DNA from: Rhipicephalus microplus
Lineage: Eukaryota > Arthropoda > Arachnida > Ixodida > Ixodidae
Direction of reading: 5' to 3'
Length of the DNA stretch: 64,000 nt
NCBI RefSeq assembly: GCF_043290135.1
Contig: NC_134701.1
Location: 60,632,502-60,696,501, forward strand
This document shows positions 51,266-62,070 of the stretch, one piece after another; position 1 is the stretch's first letter, and every line of letters starts with the position of its first letter. The notes below the pieces were generated by a model that made no database searches, was not told where the DNA came from, and was given only the letters and a program-made list of their open reading frames with translations. The position numbers and the translations under genes are program-made.

Positions 51266-52240
51266 ATCGAAGCACTGCACGCCCGCATAACGGATGACGA
51301 GGTGCTGGCGGACATGGACTCGGTGCTAGAGTACGAGGACCGAAGTGCAGGGAGCACTGGCCTTAATACCCATCACATCCAGGAGCTGGCTGTCCGAACA
51401 TCAGGGCCAGCCAAGTACTATGGTGAGTTGCCAACCGACTCTTCTCTGCCACGTCAAGGAGCCCCGTTTGATATTTCTGGCGACACAGGAGCAAGGCTTC
51501 CTAAGCTAGACATAATGAGATTCGAAGAATCTCCCACAAAATGGCTCCTATTTTGGGACCTCTTTCGACACTCCGTAAACGAAAACCCGCGTCTCAAAAA
51601 CATCGATTGGTTTTACTACCTCCGATCTCTTCTCGATGGTCCTGCGGCAAAGGCTTGTGTAGGCATACTGACAACAGACAACATTTATAAGGACGTCATA
51701 ACTTTACTGAAGAAGTGGTTTGGAGACGTGCGCATGATTGAGCAGAAATACGTCGAAAATCTCGCTCTACGTCCCGTTACTACGTCGGCCAATCCTAGTG
51801 CCCTGAGAAACCTTAATGACTTTGTTCAAACCAACATAAAACGGCTCAAAGGCTTTGGCGTCTCGGAATCCTGCTAATCTGCCAAGTTGTGTGAGGTACT
51901 ACTGAAGGCGATTCCACAAGACATAATGGTGGAATATCACCGATGACGGTGACTTGAAGCGTCAAGTTCGAACGAGCCGCCGGGCTCGGAAGAAGAACTT
52001 CGACAAATGCTCAAGTGCCTCCGCATCGAGTTTGAGGGCAGGAAGCAGACCACCTACCATCGCTGGATGTCGCACAGAAATGACCTACAGACCTCTGGCC
52101 GCCGTAAGAATAAGCCTATGGCATGTAACAGCGCCATTACAAAGGAGGCGTGCTTTTTTTGCCAGAAATTACACACAACATTCGACTGCGGTACATCGCT
52201 TCCTGATTTGGAGGAAAAAGCGTCTTCTGTCGACGACTAG
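51203..52240 (+). pseudogene. gag: BEL gag and zinc-knuckle region
   Basis: The first frame (51203-51877) has the BEL Gag core: RLPKLDIMRFEESPTKWLLF followed by WDLFRHSVNENPRL and FYYLRSLLDGPAAKACVGIL, the DUF1759-like fold, then LRNLNDFVQTNIKRLKGFGV. A TAA at 51877 and stops near 51945 interrupt it. A later frame (52007-52240) holds the C-terminal part with ACFFCQKLHTTFDCG. The product would form the virus-like particle of the element. Confidence 0.83.
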
Positions 52241-52565
52241 CTGCGTCTTCAAATGTACCACAAAGGAACATCGAGCAAGAGACTGTCGACGTAAGGTGAG
52301 CTGCTCACATTGTCATGGAAGACACGCTTGTTTGATGCCCTCTAGACAGGCTAGTACAGCCGTTGAAACAATGACGCCACCACAACCCGCTATGAGTAGT
52401 ACCTCGATGTACGCTGTGTCAGATAGCAATAGGAGCCTTGATGCAATACTATTGCAAACCTTCAGAGGATGGATAAAAGGCGCAAAAGGCACTTGCTATA
52501 TAAAAGGCATCATGGATAATGGGAGCCAGCGCACTTTCTTAAAGAGCATGTTTCAAGGAAATTGA
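52235..52565 (+). pseudogene. pol: BEL second zinc region and A17-type protease start
   Basis: CVFKCTTKEHRARDCRRKVS and CSHCHGRHACLMPS are the paired cysteine motifs of BEL/Pao elements. Further on, GIMDNGSQRTFLKS matches the D-x-GSQRTF block of the BEL (A17/DUF1758-like) protease. It breaks near 52560. Confidence 0.75.
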
Positions 52566-54125
52566 ACATGAGGGTGTTAGGAGAAATCGACAATACCGTC
52601 AGCATATTTGGAAACAAACATGGTCGCGGAGCACGTCGGAGGCTAGTCAAAAGAAACTTTACAAAGCCAATACAATAACATTCAGCGGGTCATAGAAGCA
52701 ATAGAAATTGAGCATATCTGTGAAGGCGTTGCTGAAGTACCCGAAGACAACGAATTCAATAAAGAGTTGCGAAATCGTCGTCAACAATTAGCCGATGCAC
52801 TTTGCTTTCCGCATATTACCCAGGAAGAAGGCATTAGCTTAATAATTGGCTCAGACCAATTGGGAAAGAATCTTTGAAGTGAAGTCACTTGGCGCAAAGA
52901 TCGCAAAGTTCTTTTTTCCATTCAGACTGCACTGGGTTAGACAGTAAATGGATCCATAAGTGATGCAACTATTCTTCAGCCCAAACACGGAAACGTTTGT
53001 GTATTACGGACAAGTTGTTGCATGAGCAACGCCCTGATACAATAACGCATAGGCACAGAACTACGAAAGTTCTGGCAGCTCGAAACCTTCGTCATCACAG
53101 ATGCGGATAAAGCATTCTCCCACAATAAGCAGGTGCTAAAAGCTTTCAATAAAACTATTGAGCTGTTAGATGAAAGGTACGAAGTCTGTCTGCCTTGGAA
53201 AGACAGGCAATCAGACCTGCACGATAATCATGCGGTAACAATCAAGCGACTTCGCTGCTTACTTCGCCGGTCGTCTCAGAAAAAAGAAGTACTGCTTCAC
53301 TATGATGAAGAAGTCAGACAGTATCCTACTGATGGTCATGTTGAGCCAGTTCATGTCGTCGAGAATGCGACCACAAATAAATATTACATGCCCCATCCGG
53401 AAGTAATTAGAGACTCATCCACCACAACGAAACTCCGGATTGTCATCGATGCCTCGTCCCATGCCTCAGGAGTGACTTCACTGGATCACCACTTGGAAAA
53501 AGGCCCGAACCTGAGCAACGATATGTTGAATATGCTGCTGCGTTTTCGTCAGCATCAGTGCGGCGTCGTGGTTGACGTCCAAAAAGCATTTTTGCAGATT
53601 GGAATTAAGCTGAGGGACCGGGATGCTCTGAGGTTCCTGTAAATTGAAAGAACGCCAACAGGAGTGCAAGACATAAATCACGTTTGTGAATACCGCATGA
53701 CTCGCATGCCCTTTGGCACTACGGCAAGCCCTTTCTTACTGAGTGCGGCATTGCAGTGTCATCTGCAGAGCGTATCCGTAATGTATCGCCGATAGCTGAG
53801 AAGTTGGTGCGTTGCTTTTACGTGGATGACATGGTCACCAGTGTTCCTACCACAGTGGACGCCTGTGAGCTATAGGATCAAGCTACAGCAGTTTTTGAGA
53901 AAGCTTGAATGAAGTTAGAGAAGTGGGCAACTAACTGCAGTGACCTACAAAACTGCGTAGAACCACCGTACCACGTGAAGATACTGGGACTACTGTGGAA
54001 CACCAGGTCAGATAGGGTAAGCTTGAACGTCGATCTTGTTCTTGAATGTCTACAAGAAAATAAGCCAATGAAACGGTTAACTTTACAGACTTCCGCTGAC
54101 TTGTTTGACCCTCTCGGCCTTTAAG
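52566..54125 (+). pseudogene. pol: BEL reverse transcriptase
   Basis: The pre-RT part (52700-52860) is in fragments. The RT proper begins at 53133: ERYEVCLPWKDR, YYMPHPEVIRDSSTTTKLRI and VIDASSHASGVTSLDHHLEK, with VVDVQKAFLQIGI (first catalytic Asp region). A stop occurs at 53641. The catalytic box FYVDDMVTSV is at about 53818-53845 in another frame, and the thumb (KILGLLWNTRSDRVSLNVDL) follows at 53960-54030. The YVDD residues remain, but the frame is broken several times. Confidence 0.85.
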
Positions 54126-54226
54126 CACTATTCCTAATACGCGCTAAAATACAAATTCAGCGCATTTGGCAAATACAACTTGTTTGGAATTGTGAAATTC
54201 TAATTCAGCTTGCCCAAGAATGGGAT

Positions 54227-54500
54227 ATGTGGGGCAGAGAAGTTGGTGACATGAAGAATCTTTCAGTTCCCAGGTTTTGTTTGTCAATCAGTGATTCGGA
54301 TTATGTGCTGCATGTATTCACTGATGCAAGCAAAGCCACTTACGGGGCTGTTGCTTATCTGCGGCACAACCGCGATGGTGCACCAGGTCAGATAGTCATG
54401 GCAAACAGCCGAGTTGATCCCTTAAAGCAGCTTTCACTTCCACGGTCGAGGTTTTTGGGGCTTTATTGTGTGCCTGACTACCAAAGTTCATAACTGACGC
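54227..54500 (+). pseudogene. pol: BEL RNase H region
   Basis: DSDYVLHVFTDASKATYGAV carries the first RNase H Asp. The frame continues to about 54492, where SINE insertion and other damage follow. The later part resumes after the SINE (54773-54985) with out-of-frame remains of the region before integrase. Confidence 0.78.
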
Positions 54501-54517
54501 AATGGAAATCACCTTTT

Positions 54518-54759
54518 ATGCCCCGTCACGGTGGTCTAGTGGCTAAGGTACTCGGCTGCTGACCCGCAGGTCATGGGATCCAATCCCGGTTGTGGTGGCT
54601 GCATTTCCGATGGAGGCGGAAATGTTGTAGGCTCATGTACTCAGATTTGGGTCCACGTTAAAGAACCCCAGGTGGTCAAAATTTCCGGAGCCCTCCACTA
54701 CGGCGTCTCTTATAATCATACAGTGGTTTTGGGATGTTAAACCCCAAAATACAATCAAT
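54518..54759 (+). mobile_element. tRNA-derived SINE with 13-bp target duplication
   Basis: GAAATCACCTTTT occurs on both sides (54505-54517 and 54760-54772). The 242-bp element starts ATGCCCCGTCACGGTGGTCT with an A-box-like GTCTAGTGGCTAAGG and a B-box-like GGTCATGGGATCCAATCC (54569-54586), then a body with TTAAAGAACCCCAGGTGGTC and CCCTCCACTACGGCGTCTCT, and ends GGATGTTAAACCCCAAAATA plus a short CAATCAAT tail. RNA polymerase III would transcribe it and a LINE would mobilise it. It looks like a Ruka-type tick SINE (recalled, not searched). It is the reference copy for 24115 and 33700. Confidence 0.93.
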
Positions 54760-55162
54760 GAAATCACCTTTTCTAAATGCTATTTTTGGACCTATTGAAT
54801 AGTGCCTTTGGGTTGGATCCAAGACATCCCTTCAAGGTAGCAGCAGTTTGTAAAAAACAGAGTCACAGAAATCCAAGACCTCGCCGACTCTTCCCAATGG
54901 AACTATTGTTCTGGAAAAGGAAATCCAGCGGATTTAGTTTCCCGGGCACATCGGTGAAAAATCTAATTGACAAGAAGATTTGAGAAGAGGACCAGTTTAT
55001 TCTGCCAAAGGCGAAAAATGGCCTAAGCACACGAATACTTATCTGAATGCTCTTCAAGATGATCTAAAAGAGAAGTCCGAAGTAGACACCATTACGCTCT
55101 ATTGGTCCTCGACATCAGTGAACGCCGTTTTGGACCTATCAAAGTATAGTTCCTGGTAGAGG

Positions 55163-56239
55163 GTGCTACGCGTCAGGGCTTGGATACTGGGGTTTGCCGC
55201 AGCCTGCTTTTACCGGCCAACCCCTCAAGGACACCTAACGACGGAGGAGCTTGTCGCCTCTGGAAGTTATTGGCTTTCCATTATTCAAAAGCAACCGATC
55301 GGTATTAAATTAGCAGCCCTCCGGACTGGAAGAGATCTACCCAAGGCGTCGGCAATTCGGGATTCGCACCCATGTTTTGCGGACGAGGCTGGGTTACTGA
55401 GAATTCAAACAAGGCTTCGGAATGTTGCGTATCACGAAGGCATCAAACACCCGATCCTGCTTCCCGGTGACCACATTGCCATTGAAGTCATTGCAACCGG
55501 CTCATACCTAAGGCTTCTGCACGCAGGAGTCGCAACAACTATCGTGGAACTCCGAGAGTGCTTCTCGGTAACGAGGGCGAAGCAGTGTGTGAAAAGAGTG
55601 ATTGAGCGGTTTACCTGGTACGCGTGATTAAGGATGAAGCTTGCGACAGCTCCTATGGCAACACTACCTGCTGACCGAGTGAATGTGTCCAAATCGTTTG
55701 ACGTTACTGGTGTAGATTTTATTGGACCAGTGTACTTGAAAAGCGAGCCAACACAAAAATTATACATCGTGCTATTCACTTGCGCCGTAATACGCGCTGT
55801 TCATCAAGAGCTTGTTTTACGTTCTACAGCAGACAGTTTCTTGGAAGCCTTTCAGCGTTTCACGGCTTGTCATGGATTCCCTTCAGTGATTTACTCTGAC
55901 AATGCTATGTGCTTTAAACATGCTTCTCGCAATCTTCGGGCTGTGTATGACACTATTAGGGGAAGTGAACTCGGCGATTATCTGTCTGCTTATAGCATCA
56001 CGTGAAAATTCTCTGCTGACCGTGCTCCTTGGTGTGGCGGATTTTGGGAGTGCATGGTGAGGTCAGTGAAAGACAACCTAAGAAAAGCTCTAGGAAGGTC
56101 TCTTCTAGAATATGGTCAAATGAGCACGGTCCTAGCAGAAATCAAGGCAATCATAAATAACAGACCGCTGACGTACTTGTATTCTGCACCAGAGAAACCA
56201 GAAGTCTTAACACCTGCCCATTTCGAACATGGCAAGTGA
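55163..56239 (+). pseudogene. pol: BEL integrase
   Basis: N-terminal and zinc-binding parts (55163-55627: DEAGLLRIQTRLRNVAYHEG, HPILLPGDH, VIERFTWYA) are followed by the core (55634-56239). Core Asp lies in DVTGVDFIGPVYL, the second Asp in FPSVIYSDNAMCF, and the Glu in GGFWECMVRSVKDN. A TGA at 56003-56005 sits where a Trp codon is expected. A stop near 55627 separates the zinc part from the core. The triad is preserved. Confidence 0.87.
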
Positions 56240-56245
56240 TTTACG

Positions 56246-56569
56246 ATGCTCCCTGACTTGCAAACTGCGGGCGAGGTGCCCAGCTCCCATACGGAGCTTC
56301 TTAAAACTGGGATACAGCGACAAACGCTACAGGAAAACTTCTGGAATCGCTGGTATAAGGAACATTTATTACTTCTTAGAAGCGCTCGTAATAGGCCAGT
56401 GGTGAACATTAGTAGTGTTGCAGAAGTCACTAAAGTGATAGTACGTGACGATGCTCTGCCCAAGTTGTGTTGGAAACTCGCACGCGTTCTGAAGAACATT
56501 ACGGGACACGACGTTATTGTTCGTGCATGCCATTTAAAGCTAGCAGACGACAAAATCGTAACGCGGTAA
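56246..56569 (+). pseudogene. pol: BEL integrase C-terminal (DUF5641-like) region
   Basis: FWNRWYKEHLLLLRSARNRP, then VRDDALPKLCWKLARVLKNI and VRACHLKL, are the conserved blocks that end BEL/Pao Pol. It stops at TAA 56567-56569, 62 bp before the 3' LTR. Confidence 0.85.
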
Positions 56570-56631
56570 CGCGGTCTATTCAACATTTGTCTTTCCTAGA
56601 AATGCACCCGCAGTGATTCGTGGGCAGGGAG

Positions 56632-56813
56632 CGTTAAAAACAGCGGACATAAGGTGCAGGAGAGGAAGAGAAAGACAAAGGTTGGCGCGTGGCACGAGGC
56701 AGTTCTTGGATCTATGCCGCAATAAACAAACGTCGAGACACCCTGCTCTTCAACTCCAGGCGTATTAGTCCTTTGAAGCTGGTTTTCCATGAAAGAAGTA
56801 TTCGAATTTTGCA
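56632..56813 (+). repeat. BEL 3' LTR
   Basis: About 182 bp. It starts CGTTAAAAACAGCGG (the 5' copy has TGTTGAAAACAGTGG) and ends GAATTTTGCA. More diverged from its partner than the Gypsy-1 or Gypsy-2 LTR pairs. Confidence 0.85.
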
Positions 56814-57179
56814 TGTATCATTCGAGCGCGCGCGTGTGTGTCTGCGTGCCATCTGTGAGACATTCTGAAAAACTTGTCCCCGACTACAGCAGATCACCAC
56901 TCTAGCAGAGGGAAGTAGCCACATCGCAGTCTTGCTGATGAATGAGTGCCTGCGGGAAATCCATGCCAAGTAGTGTCCCACAACTAACGAGCCATGAAGT
57001 TTGATAAAGTTGGTATTATTACGAGTGATCGTGTTTAATGACAGATGAAGTGAAATGGCGCTGGGAAAGAACAGCATACTTCTGAGACAGGCTTAGTCCG
57101 TTTCACCCAGCTACACAGTCCAAGCGCCGCTCCACTACTCTTCTTCTTCTTCCGCACCCCGTACGCTCGCGCATCTTCG

Positions 57180-58345
57180 TTGCATTTCCCCGGCGGCAAA
57201 CGAAGCTCGCAGAGGGAGTTAAACAAGCCTATGATAGTACTGTTTGAGGTGGGCTACGTGAACAATTTGTGTAGTGCACGATGCCGGTTATTGGCTGTGA
57301 CTCGGGCGATAACGTATTTCACGTCACTGAGACGAGTGACTATCACGAATGGGCCAGAACAGTTTGCTTGAAACTTCCGGTACAATCCTTTCTACGAACA
57401 GGAGTCCAGAGCCTAACATTGTCACCTGGAGAAAACTCTACGGGGGTAAGCTTGGCATCGTAGCGACTCTTGCTGTGTTCTTGAAAAGACAATGTTCGAA
57501 GGCGCGGTAGTTGACGTGCTTCTTCAGCACGACACAACGCCTGACCGATGGACAGAACTTCCTGATGTGAGAAAGGTAATAGTGTCCAGAAAACTCCGTA
57601 GATTTCGTGCGTAAAGCAGACAGAAGTGCGAATGCCCAGTAACTTCATGCTTGGCGGTGTTATACGCGTAAGTAACAAACGGTAAGATGGCGTCCCAGTT
57701 CCGGTGGTCAGTATCAACGTACATCATAGCATATTCGTAAGAGTTCGATTTGTTCTCTCAGTGAGACCGTTAGTTTCTGGATGGTAAGGGGTGGAGTGGC
57801 GATAAGAGGAGCCACAAAGGCGCAAAATGTTTTCAACCACCTCGGCGATAAATTGCCGTCCACGGTCACCAATGACAACCCGTTGAGCACCGTGACGCAG
57901 TTTGACCCGTTGTAACAAAAAAGAAGGAGTAGCTGCTGCTGTGGCCGCTGTTAGTGCGTCCGTTGACGTGTAACGAGGTAAATAATCCATGCACGCTATC
58001 ACATATCGGAGGCCAGTTGGTGTCTTAGGAAGGGGTCCGAGTGAGTCGATGCCGACTTGTTCAAAAGGGGATGTCGGTGGAGAGATGCCGCAAATAACCT
58101 GCCGGGGCAGTGGTGGATCGCTTGTGGCGCTGACATATAGTGCCGCTGGCGACGTACTGTTTTGTGGTCTTCCACATTTTTGACCAGTAGGACCTCTCAC
58201 GTAGTTGATGTAGCGTACGTGTGAAATCGAGATGACCACATGTTATGCCATCGCGCATTGAACGAAGGACGACCTGGCGCAGGCTTTCCGGCACCACTAG
58301 AAGCAACGGGAGGCCGTCGGCTGAATAGTTTCTCCTATACAGCAA
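57180..58345 (-). pseudogene. pol: Gypsy-4 integrase
   Basis: Zinc-binding part (58061-58345): GHLDFTRTLHQLRERSYW, but the first Cys of the CxxC pair is lost (SGTICQRHK). The core (57724-58239) has Asp in VGIDSLGPLP, Asp in VVIGDRGRQFI and Glu in NGLTERTNRTL. The C-terminal part (57343-57717) has LTPVEFSPGDNVRLWTPVRR and ends near 57200 with VHVAHLKQYYHRLV. Frames change at 57720 and 57400. Confidence 0.87.
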
Positions 58346-58519
58346 GCCATTTGAAATTTATTTCAAAGTGCTTGCTGGCGGAGTTCTGTACAACTTCGAG
58401 CAAGGGTTTCAGAGTAGGGTCGCGCTGTTGGTCACGTTTGAAGCTGCTGGTATCTGGGAAGTTGGACGAGACAGAAACTAAATTGTCATCAATGTCATCG
58501 TCGTCAGCATTGGTGCGTA

Positions 58520-58889
58520 CTGAAGGAAGACGGGATAAGCAGTCAGCATATGTGTGACATCACCCGCTCTTATAGGTGAAAGAAAAGCTGTAATCTTGGA
58601 GGCACAACACCCAACGAGCCAGCCATCCAGACGAGTTTCGAAGTCCTACAAGCCAGCATAATGAGTGATGATTGGTCACTATTGTGAACTCACGGCCATA
58701 TAGATATGGTCGGAACTTCTGATTAACGAAGACAGCTGCTAAGCACTCGAGCTCGGTGACGGTGTAGTTCTTCTCTGCTCTGGTCCGTGTCCGACTGGCA
58801 TATGATATGAGGTGCTGACGGCTGTCGCAGAGTTGGACCAGCCCAGCACCAACACCGAGCTTACTAGCATCGGTACGAAGTTCAGTCAA
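58520..58889 (-). pseudogene. pol: Gypsy-4 RNase H
   Basis: RTDASKLGVGAGLVQ, YTVTELECLAAVF and FTIVTNHHSLCWLVGL. The third acid, normally Asp in T/SDHHSLCWL, is Asn here, so catalysis would be lost. The frame stops at 58560 after FTYKSG, and the following linker is broken. Confidence 0.85.
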
Positions 58890-58973
58890 AACATCAAAAA
58901 CAAAATGCTTTAGGATGGATCCTGAAGTCGATAAAAACTTCAGCTGTTGTGATTCGGCCTAACATTTATCATC

Positions 58974-59860
58974 CTACAAGTACGGTGTGTCTTTATGAAG
59001 AAGAGACGTCGGTGGGGAGGCAAGTTGTGCGAAGTTTTTAATACATCGGCGGAAACATGAGCACAGACCCAGAAAACTTCGCAGGTTTTTCACAGTTCGT
59101 TGTTGTTCAAAGTTGCGAACCCCTGAGGTCTTCTGTGGGTCTGGTCGCACGCCTTCTTTATCCACGAGAAAGCCTAATACGAGGGCTTGACGCTCTCTAA
59201 TATGCCACTTGTTTTGGTTTAAAACAAGGCCAGCTTCATGTAAGCATTCAAACACAAGTGACAAGTGGTGGTTCTGTTCTTGAAAAGTCTTGCCGTAGAT
59301 AATCACGTTATCTAAATACCACATGCAAATTTCCCATTTTAGTCCATGGAGTACTGTGCCTATAAATCTCTCGAATGTCACCGGAGCATTGCAAAAACCA
59401 AAGGGTGCAACGTTAAACTCAAAAACACCGTCTGGTGTTATGAAGGCCATCTTCTCCTTATCCAAGGGATGCATAGGAATTTGCCAATACCCAGAACGCA
59501 AGTCAACAGAAGAAAAATAGGAGGCAGAATGAAAGCAGACCACGGCGTCTTCTATACATGGCAAAGGGTAGACGTCTTTTATGTGATGGCATTTAGGCGA
59601 CGATAGTCTACACAGGATCTCCATGAATTATCCTTTTTCCTGACTAGAATCACTGGAGCTGCCCACGGACTACACGATTCTTGCATCACGCCCTTCTGTA
59701 GCATGTCTTCAACTTGCTCAGCAATGACTCGTTTTGGAAGGCGGTACGCGATAGGGCTTCTCGCGTATTGGTAGTGCTTGACCTGTATAGATGCGGTGTT
59801 GCGTACGTGAAGACGGTGGCGTAACGGTAGATGTCTCCTCTTGGGCGAAGTCAAAGACTG
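58974..59860 (-). pseudogene. pol: Gypsy-4 reverse transcriptase
   Basis: RT fingers (59579-59854: [30 protein letters not shown]) and palm (58974-59624: VYPLPCIEDAVVCF, YFSSVDLRSGYWQI, FGFCNAPVTFERF). The catalytic box reads WYLDNVIIYG, Asn for the second Asp of YLDD. The thumb has VLGFLVDKEGVRPDPQKT and FLGLCSCFRRCIKNFA. A frameshift near 59600 separates fingers and palm. Inactive. Confidence 0.88.
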
Positions 59861-59931
59861 ACTCGTAGCCTGCGATCACCTCCTGCAGCAGCGACCGTTC
59901 AGTTGTAGGTAGTTACTTGTTGATCATATGG

Positions 59932-60170
59932 TCAATGCTGGCAGGATAGTCGGGGTACGAGTTGGCATGGGGTTTTTTTTACATCCACCGACAGTCGAAG
60001 TGACCGTATGGTAAGAGTACTTTGCTCTTGAAAGCTTGCCAATTTAAGTCCTGCAGGCACAGATATGGGCTGCGCAAAAACGTTCACAGTCCACAAATCG
60101 GCACAACAATCGACGGCGAGCACGAGGCAACGGGGCACAATAACGTTTTTTAAGTGCGTTACTGAAGTTC
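59932..60170 (-). pseudogene. pol: Gypsy-4 protease-to-RT linker
   Basis: PRCLVLAVDCCADLWTVNVF with FAQPISVPAGLKLASF. Position and style fit the linker between protease and RT. The protease active site itself is not present. Confidence 0.5.
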
Positions 60171-60179
60171 GGCTAGGCT

Positions 60180-60430
60180 AAATCGTACTCTCAAAAAATT
60201 TTTACACCCATAAGGGTGTATTTGTTTAGTCCCATGAACAACACCCTGTCAGGGTATCTAGGAACACCCTAAACAATAGGGTGTTTAGAAACACCCTGAA
60301 ACTGTAGGGTGTAAAGAAACGATACACCCTACTTTAATAGGTGTTTATAAACACCTCTAAACTGTGGGTGTTGGAGGAAGCTACACCATGTGAGTGGGGT
60401 GTACTACTAAAAACCCCCTTGAAACGATGG
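60180..60430. repeat. ACACCCT fold-back repeat cluster
   Basis: ACACCCT/ACACCC and their reverse complement AGGGTGT/GGGTGT alternate about ten times (for example TTTACACCCATAAGGGTGTA, then GAACACCCTAAACAATAGGG and so on). Many short stems are possible. It resembles the fragment at 34081-34140. It abuts the truncated end of Gypsy-4. Confidence 0.7.
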
Positions 60431-61292
60431 CAGTTATATAGATAAGCATACTTGATCAAATGAAGCGCGATTAATGGGACAACAAAAGCAGAGAAACAGG
60501 AGGTGATGCTTACTTAGTCTTGTGCGTTGAGGAGAGCCATTCATAGCACTTTATTCCATCAAATATTCATCACCAACTGGCCCAAGCCTCAATTGTTCTC
60601 AGGGAGAAGCATATACGAACCTTCTCTGCGGCTGACAGGGAAGAAGGAAGATACTGTTGTAACCCAAGGCACTCATACCTGCATGCATGCAGCTGATAAA
60701 ATAAGGTGTCGTGGTGTTGAATGAGCTGCATAAGACCAGTTTATATATGTGTAGGTAGAATGGGCTGAAAACTACAAAGTAGGACGCGGAAAACACTTAC
60801 ACACACACACACACACACACACAAACGCGCGCGCACGCACCAAACCACAGTAGTGCAAGCAGTCACCTGCAGCGTAAGGTTCAGCCGAACATAGCGCCGA
60901 AGCAAAAAACCGTTGAGCCCATATGTTCACATCTGCCTTTATTATAGAGAAACTGCAAGTGCGGCAAACAGGACTCTGATGGCATTCTGCAAATTTTTGA
61001 AATATCTCACATGACCAAGTTTTTTCTCTCTATACTAGAAATTTATTGTTTTCAATACAATAATCCCCACAACTTCAAAACATTTGCACTAGTCGGGCAA
61101 ACAACTGAGAGGTATGGCGTTGATTGACATCTATACAATAGAAAAAAAACACGTAGAAAGAGTAGGCGAGTTTCTGTAGTCACTATTGAAACCTAGTATA
61201 TCTCGCAGTACAAGTTTCGACATTACAAAATGGAAACATTCGACAAGGTAGTGTAATTGAGGTTGTATTATTGTAATGTAGTTTGTATACTT
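60431..61292. other. AT-rich DNA without a recognisable gene
   Basis: It contains an (AC)n run at 60799-60823 and a short GC-rich alternation to 60840. A minus-strand AATAAA (plus TTTATT near 60936) could serve the candidate exon at 61293-61416. Confidence 0.4.
60799..60823. repeat. (AC)n microsatellite
   Basis: Twelve AC units followed by CG-rich alternation. Confidence 0.95.
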
Positions 61293-61416
61293 CTAACTGC
61301 AAACCCAGTTGTCACTGCTGCTTGCACAATCATCTTCAGCTGCTAAGATGTCTGGTGCCTTCGAGAGAAGTCGGACGAAGCTATTCTTTCTGTACAGGAA
61401 ATTCAATCCTGGAAAC
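61293..61416 (-). CDS. Candidate terminal host exon (minus strand), unknown protein
   Basis: On the minus strand a typical acceptor (TGTATTTATTTTAG) ends at 61417. The following 124 nt encode about 41 residues (FPGLNFLYRKNSFVRLLSKA, then PDILAAEDDCASSSDNWVCS) and end with TAG at 61293-61295. The codon use and composition are unlike the random AT-rich flanks. A second acceptor (TTTCCAG) lies seven bases further in. A downstream AATAAA (plus strand TTTATT near 60936) would give a 3' UTR of about 350 nt. No earlier exon was found to the right, where an inverted-repeat element begins at 62071, and no family was recognised. It is the best candidate for unique host coding sequence in the window. 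Confidence 0.42.
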
Positions 61417-62070
61417 CTAAAATAAATACACAAGGAACAATGACCGAAATTTCACAAAGAGTGCAACATACAGTATGCACCCTGCATAACTAACTGCTTT
61501 CTTATGTGTAAGTATGAATTCAGTGCATAGCAAGCATATTCAGTGGCATTGGGCTCCACTACAGTGAGAAATGCTAGAAAAGGTATGCTGAGCAATAAAC
61601 GCCATAAAAAGCGCGCTGTGGCAGAAAAATTACACCTTTCGTGACATATATATGAACCTTACTTTACCCTTTCAGCTTAATCGCGCAAGCAAATAAAAAA
61701 CGCAGCTCCAAGTTGATAATGTTTAATTAGCTGTGCGCATCGACCTATCTAAGTGAATGTCGAATTCTATGCTTAAGTATACATCAACACAGCTGCATGT
61801 GTATTTCTTCAGATCTACCATATGGTACTTATTTGATTAGTTTAGTAAAAGGAATACAGTATGACGCGCAACAACATATACATATTTCATCTGTATTGCA
61901 CAAAAGTACAATGCCACTGAGCATACGTGACGGTATGCGCATTGAGAAGGTGTTCAGTGCAGGTAACTAGTAAAATAAGTCCTGTACGGTTACGTATTGA
62001 AATGCGAATGATATTAGTGTTCTTGAACTGGCTCACATTGACACAATTAAATAATAGAAGAATTGGCTGT
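61417..62070. other. AT-rich DNA without a recognisable gene
   Basis: Would be intronic if the 61293-61416 exon is real. No domain or repeat recognised. Confidence 0.4.

Larger units (their letters stand above)
50750..56813 (+). mobile_element. BEL/Pao LTR retrotransposon, degenerate, with nested SINE
   Basis: Two LTRs of about 181 bp (50750-50930, 56632-56813) flank gag, a zinc-knuckle region, an A17-type protease motif, RT with YVDD, RNase H, integrase and a C-terminal DUF5641-like region, the BEL/Pao order. The flanks TGTAC (50745-50749) and TGTAT (56814-56818) fit a 5-bp duplication with one change. Many stops and frameshifts are present. A SINE sits in the RNase H to integrase interval. 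The element lies 113 bp downstream of the Gypsy-2 target duplicate. Confidence 0.92.
57180..60170 (-). mobile_element. Ty3/Gypsy 'Gypsy-4' pol fragment (minus strand), no LTRs seen
   Basis: Minus-strand pol from a protease/RT linker (about 60170) to the integrase end (about 57180). It is clearly a different lineage from Gypsy-1, -2 and -3. Gag, most of protease and both LTRs are absent, so it is a truncated relic. Sequence upstream (higher coordinates) changes to the ACACCCT repeat at about 60180. Confidence 0.88.
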
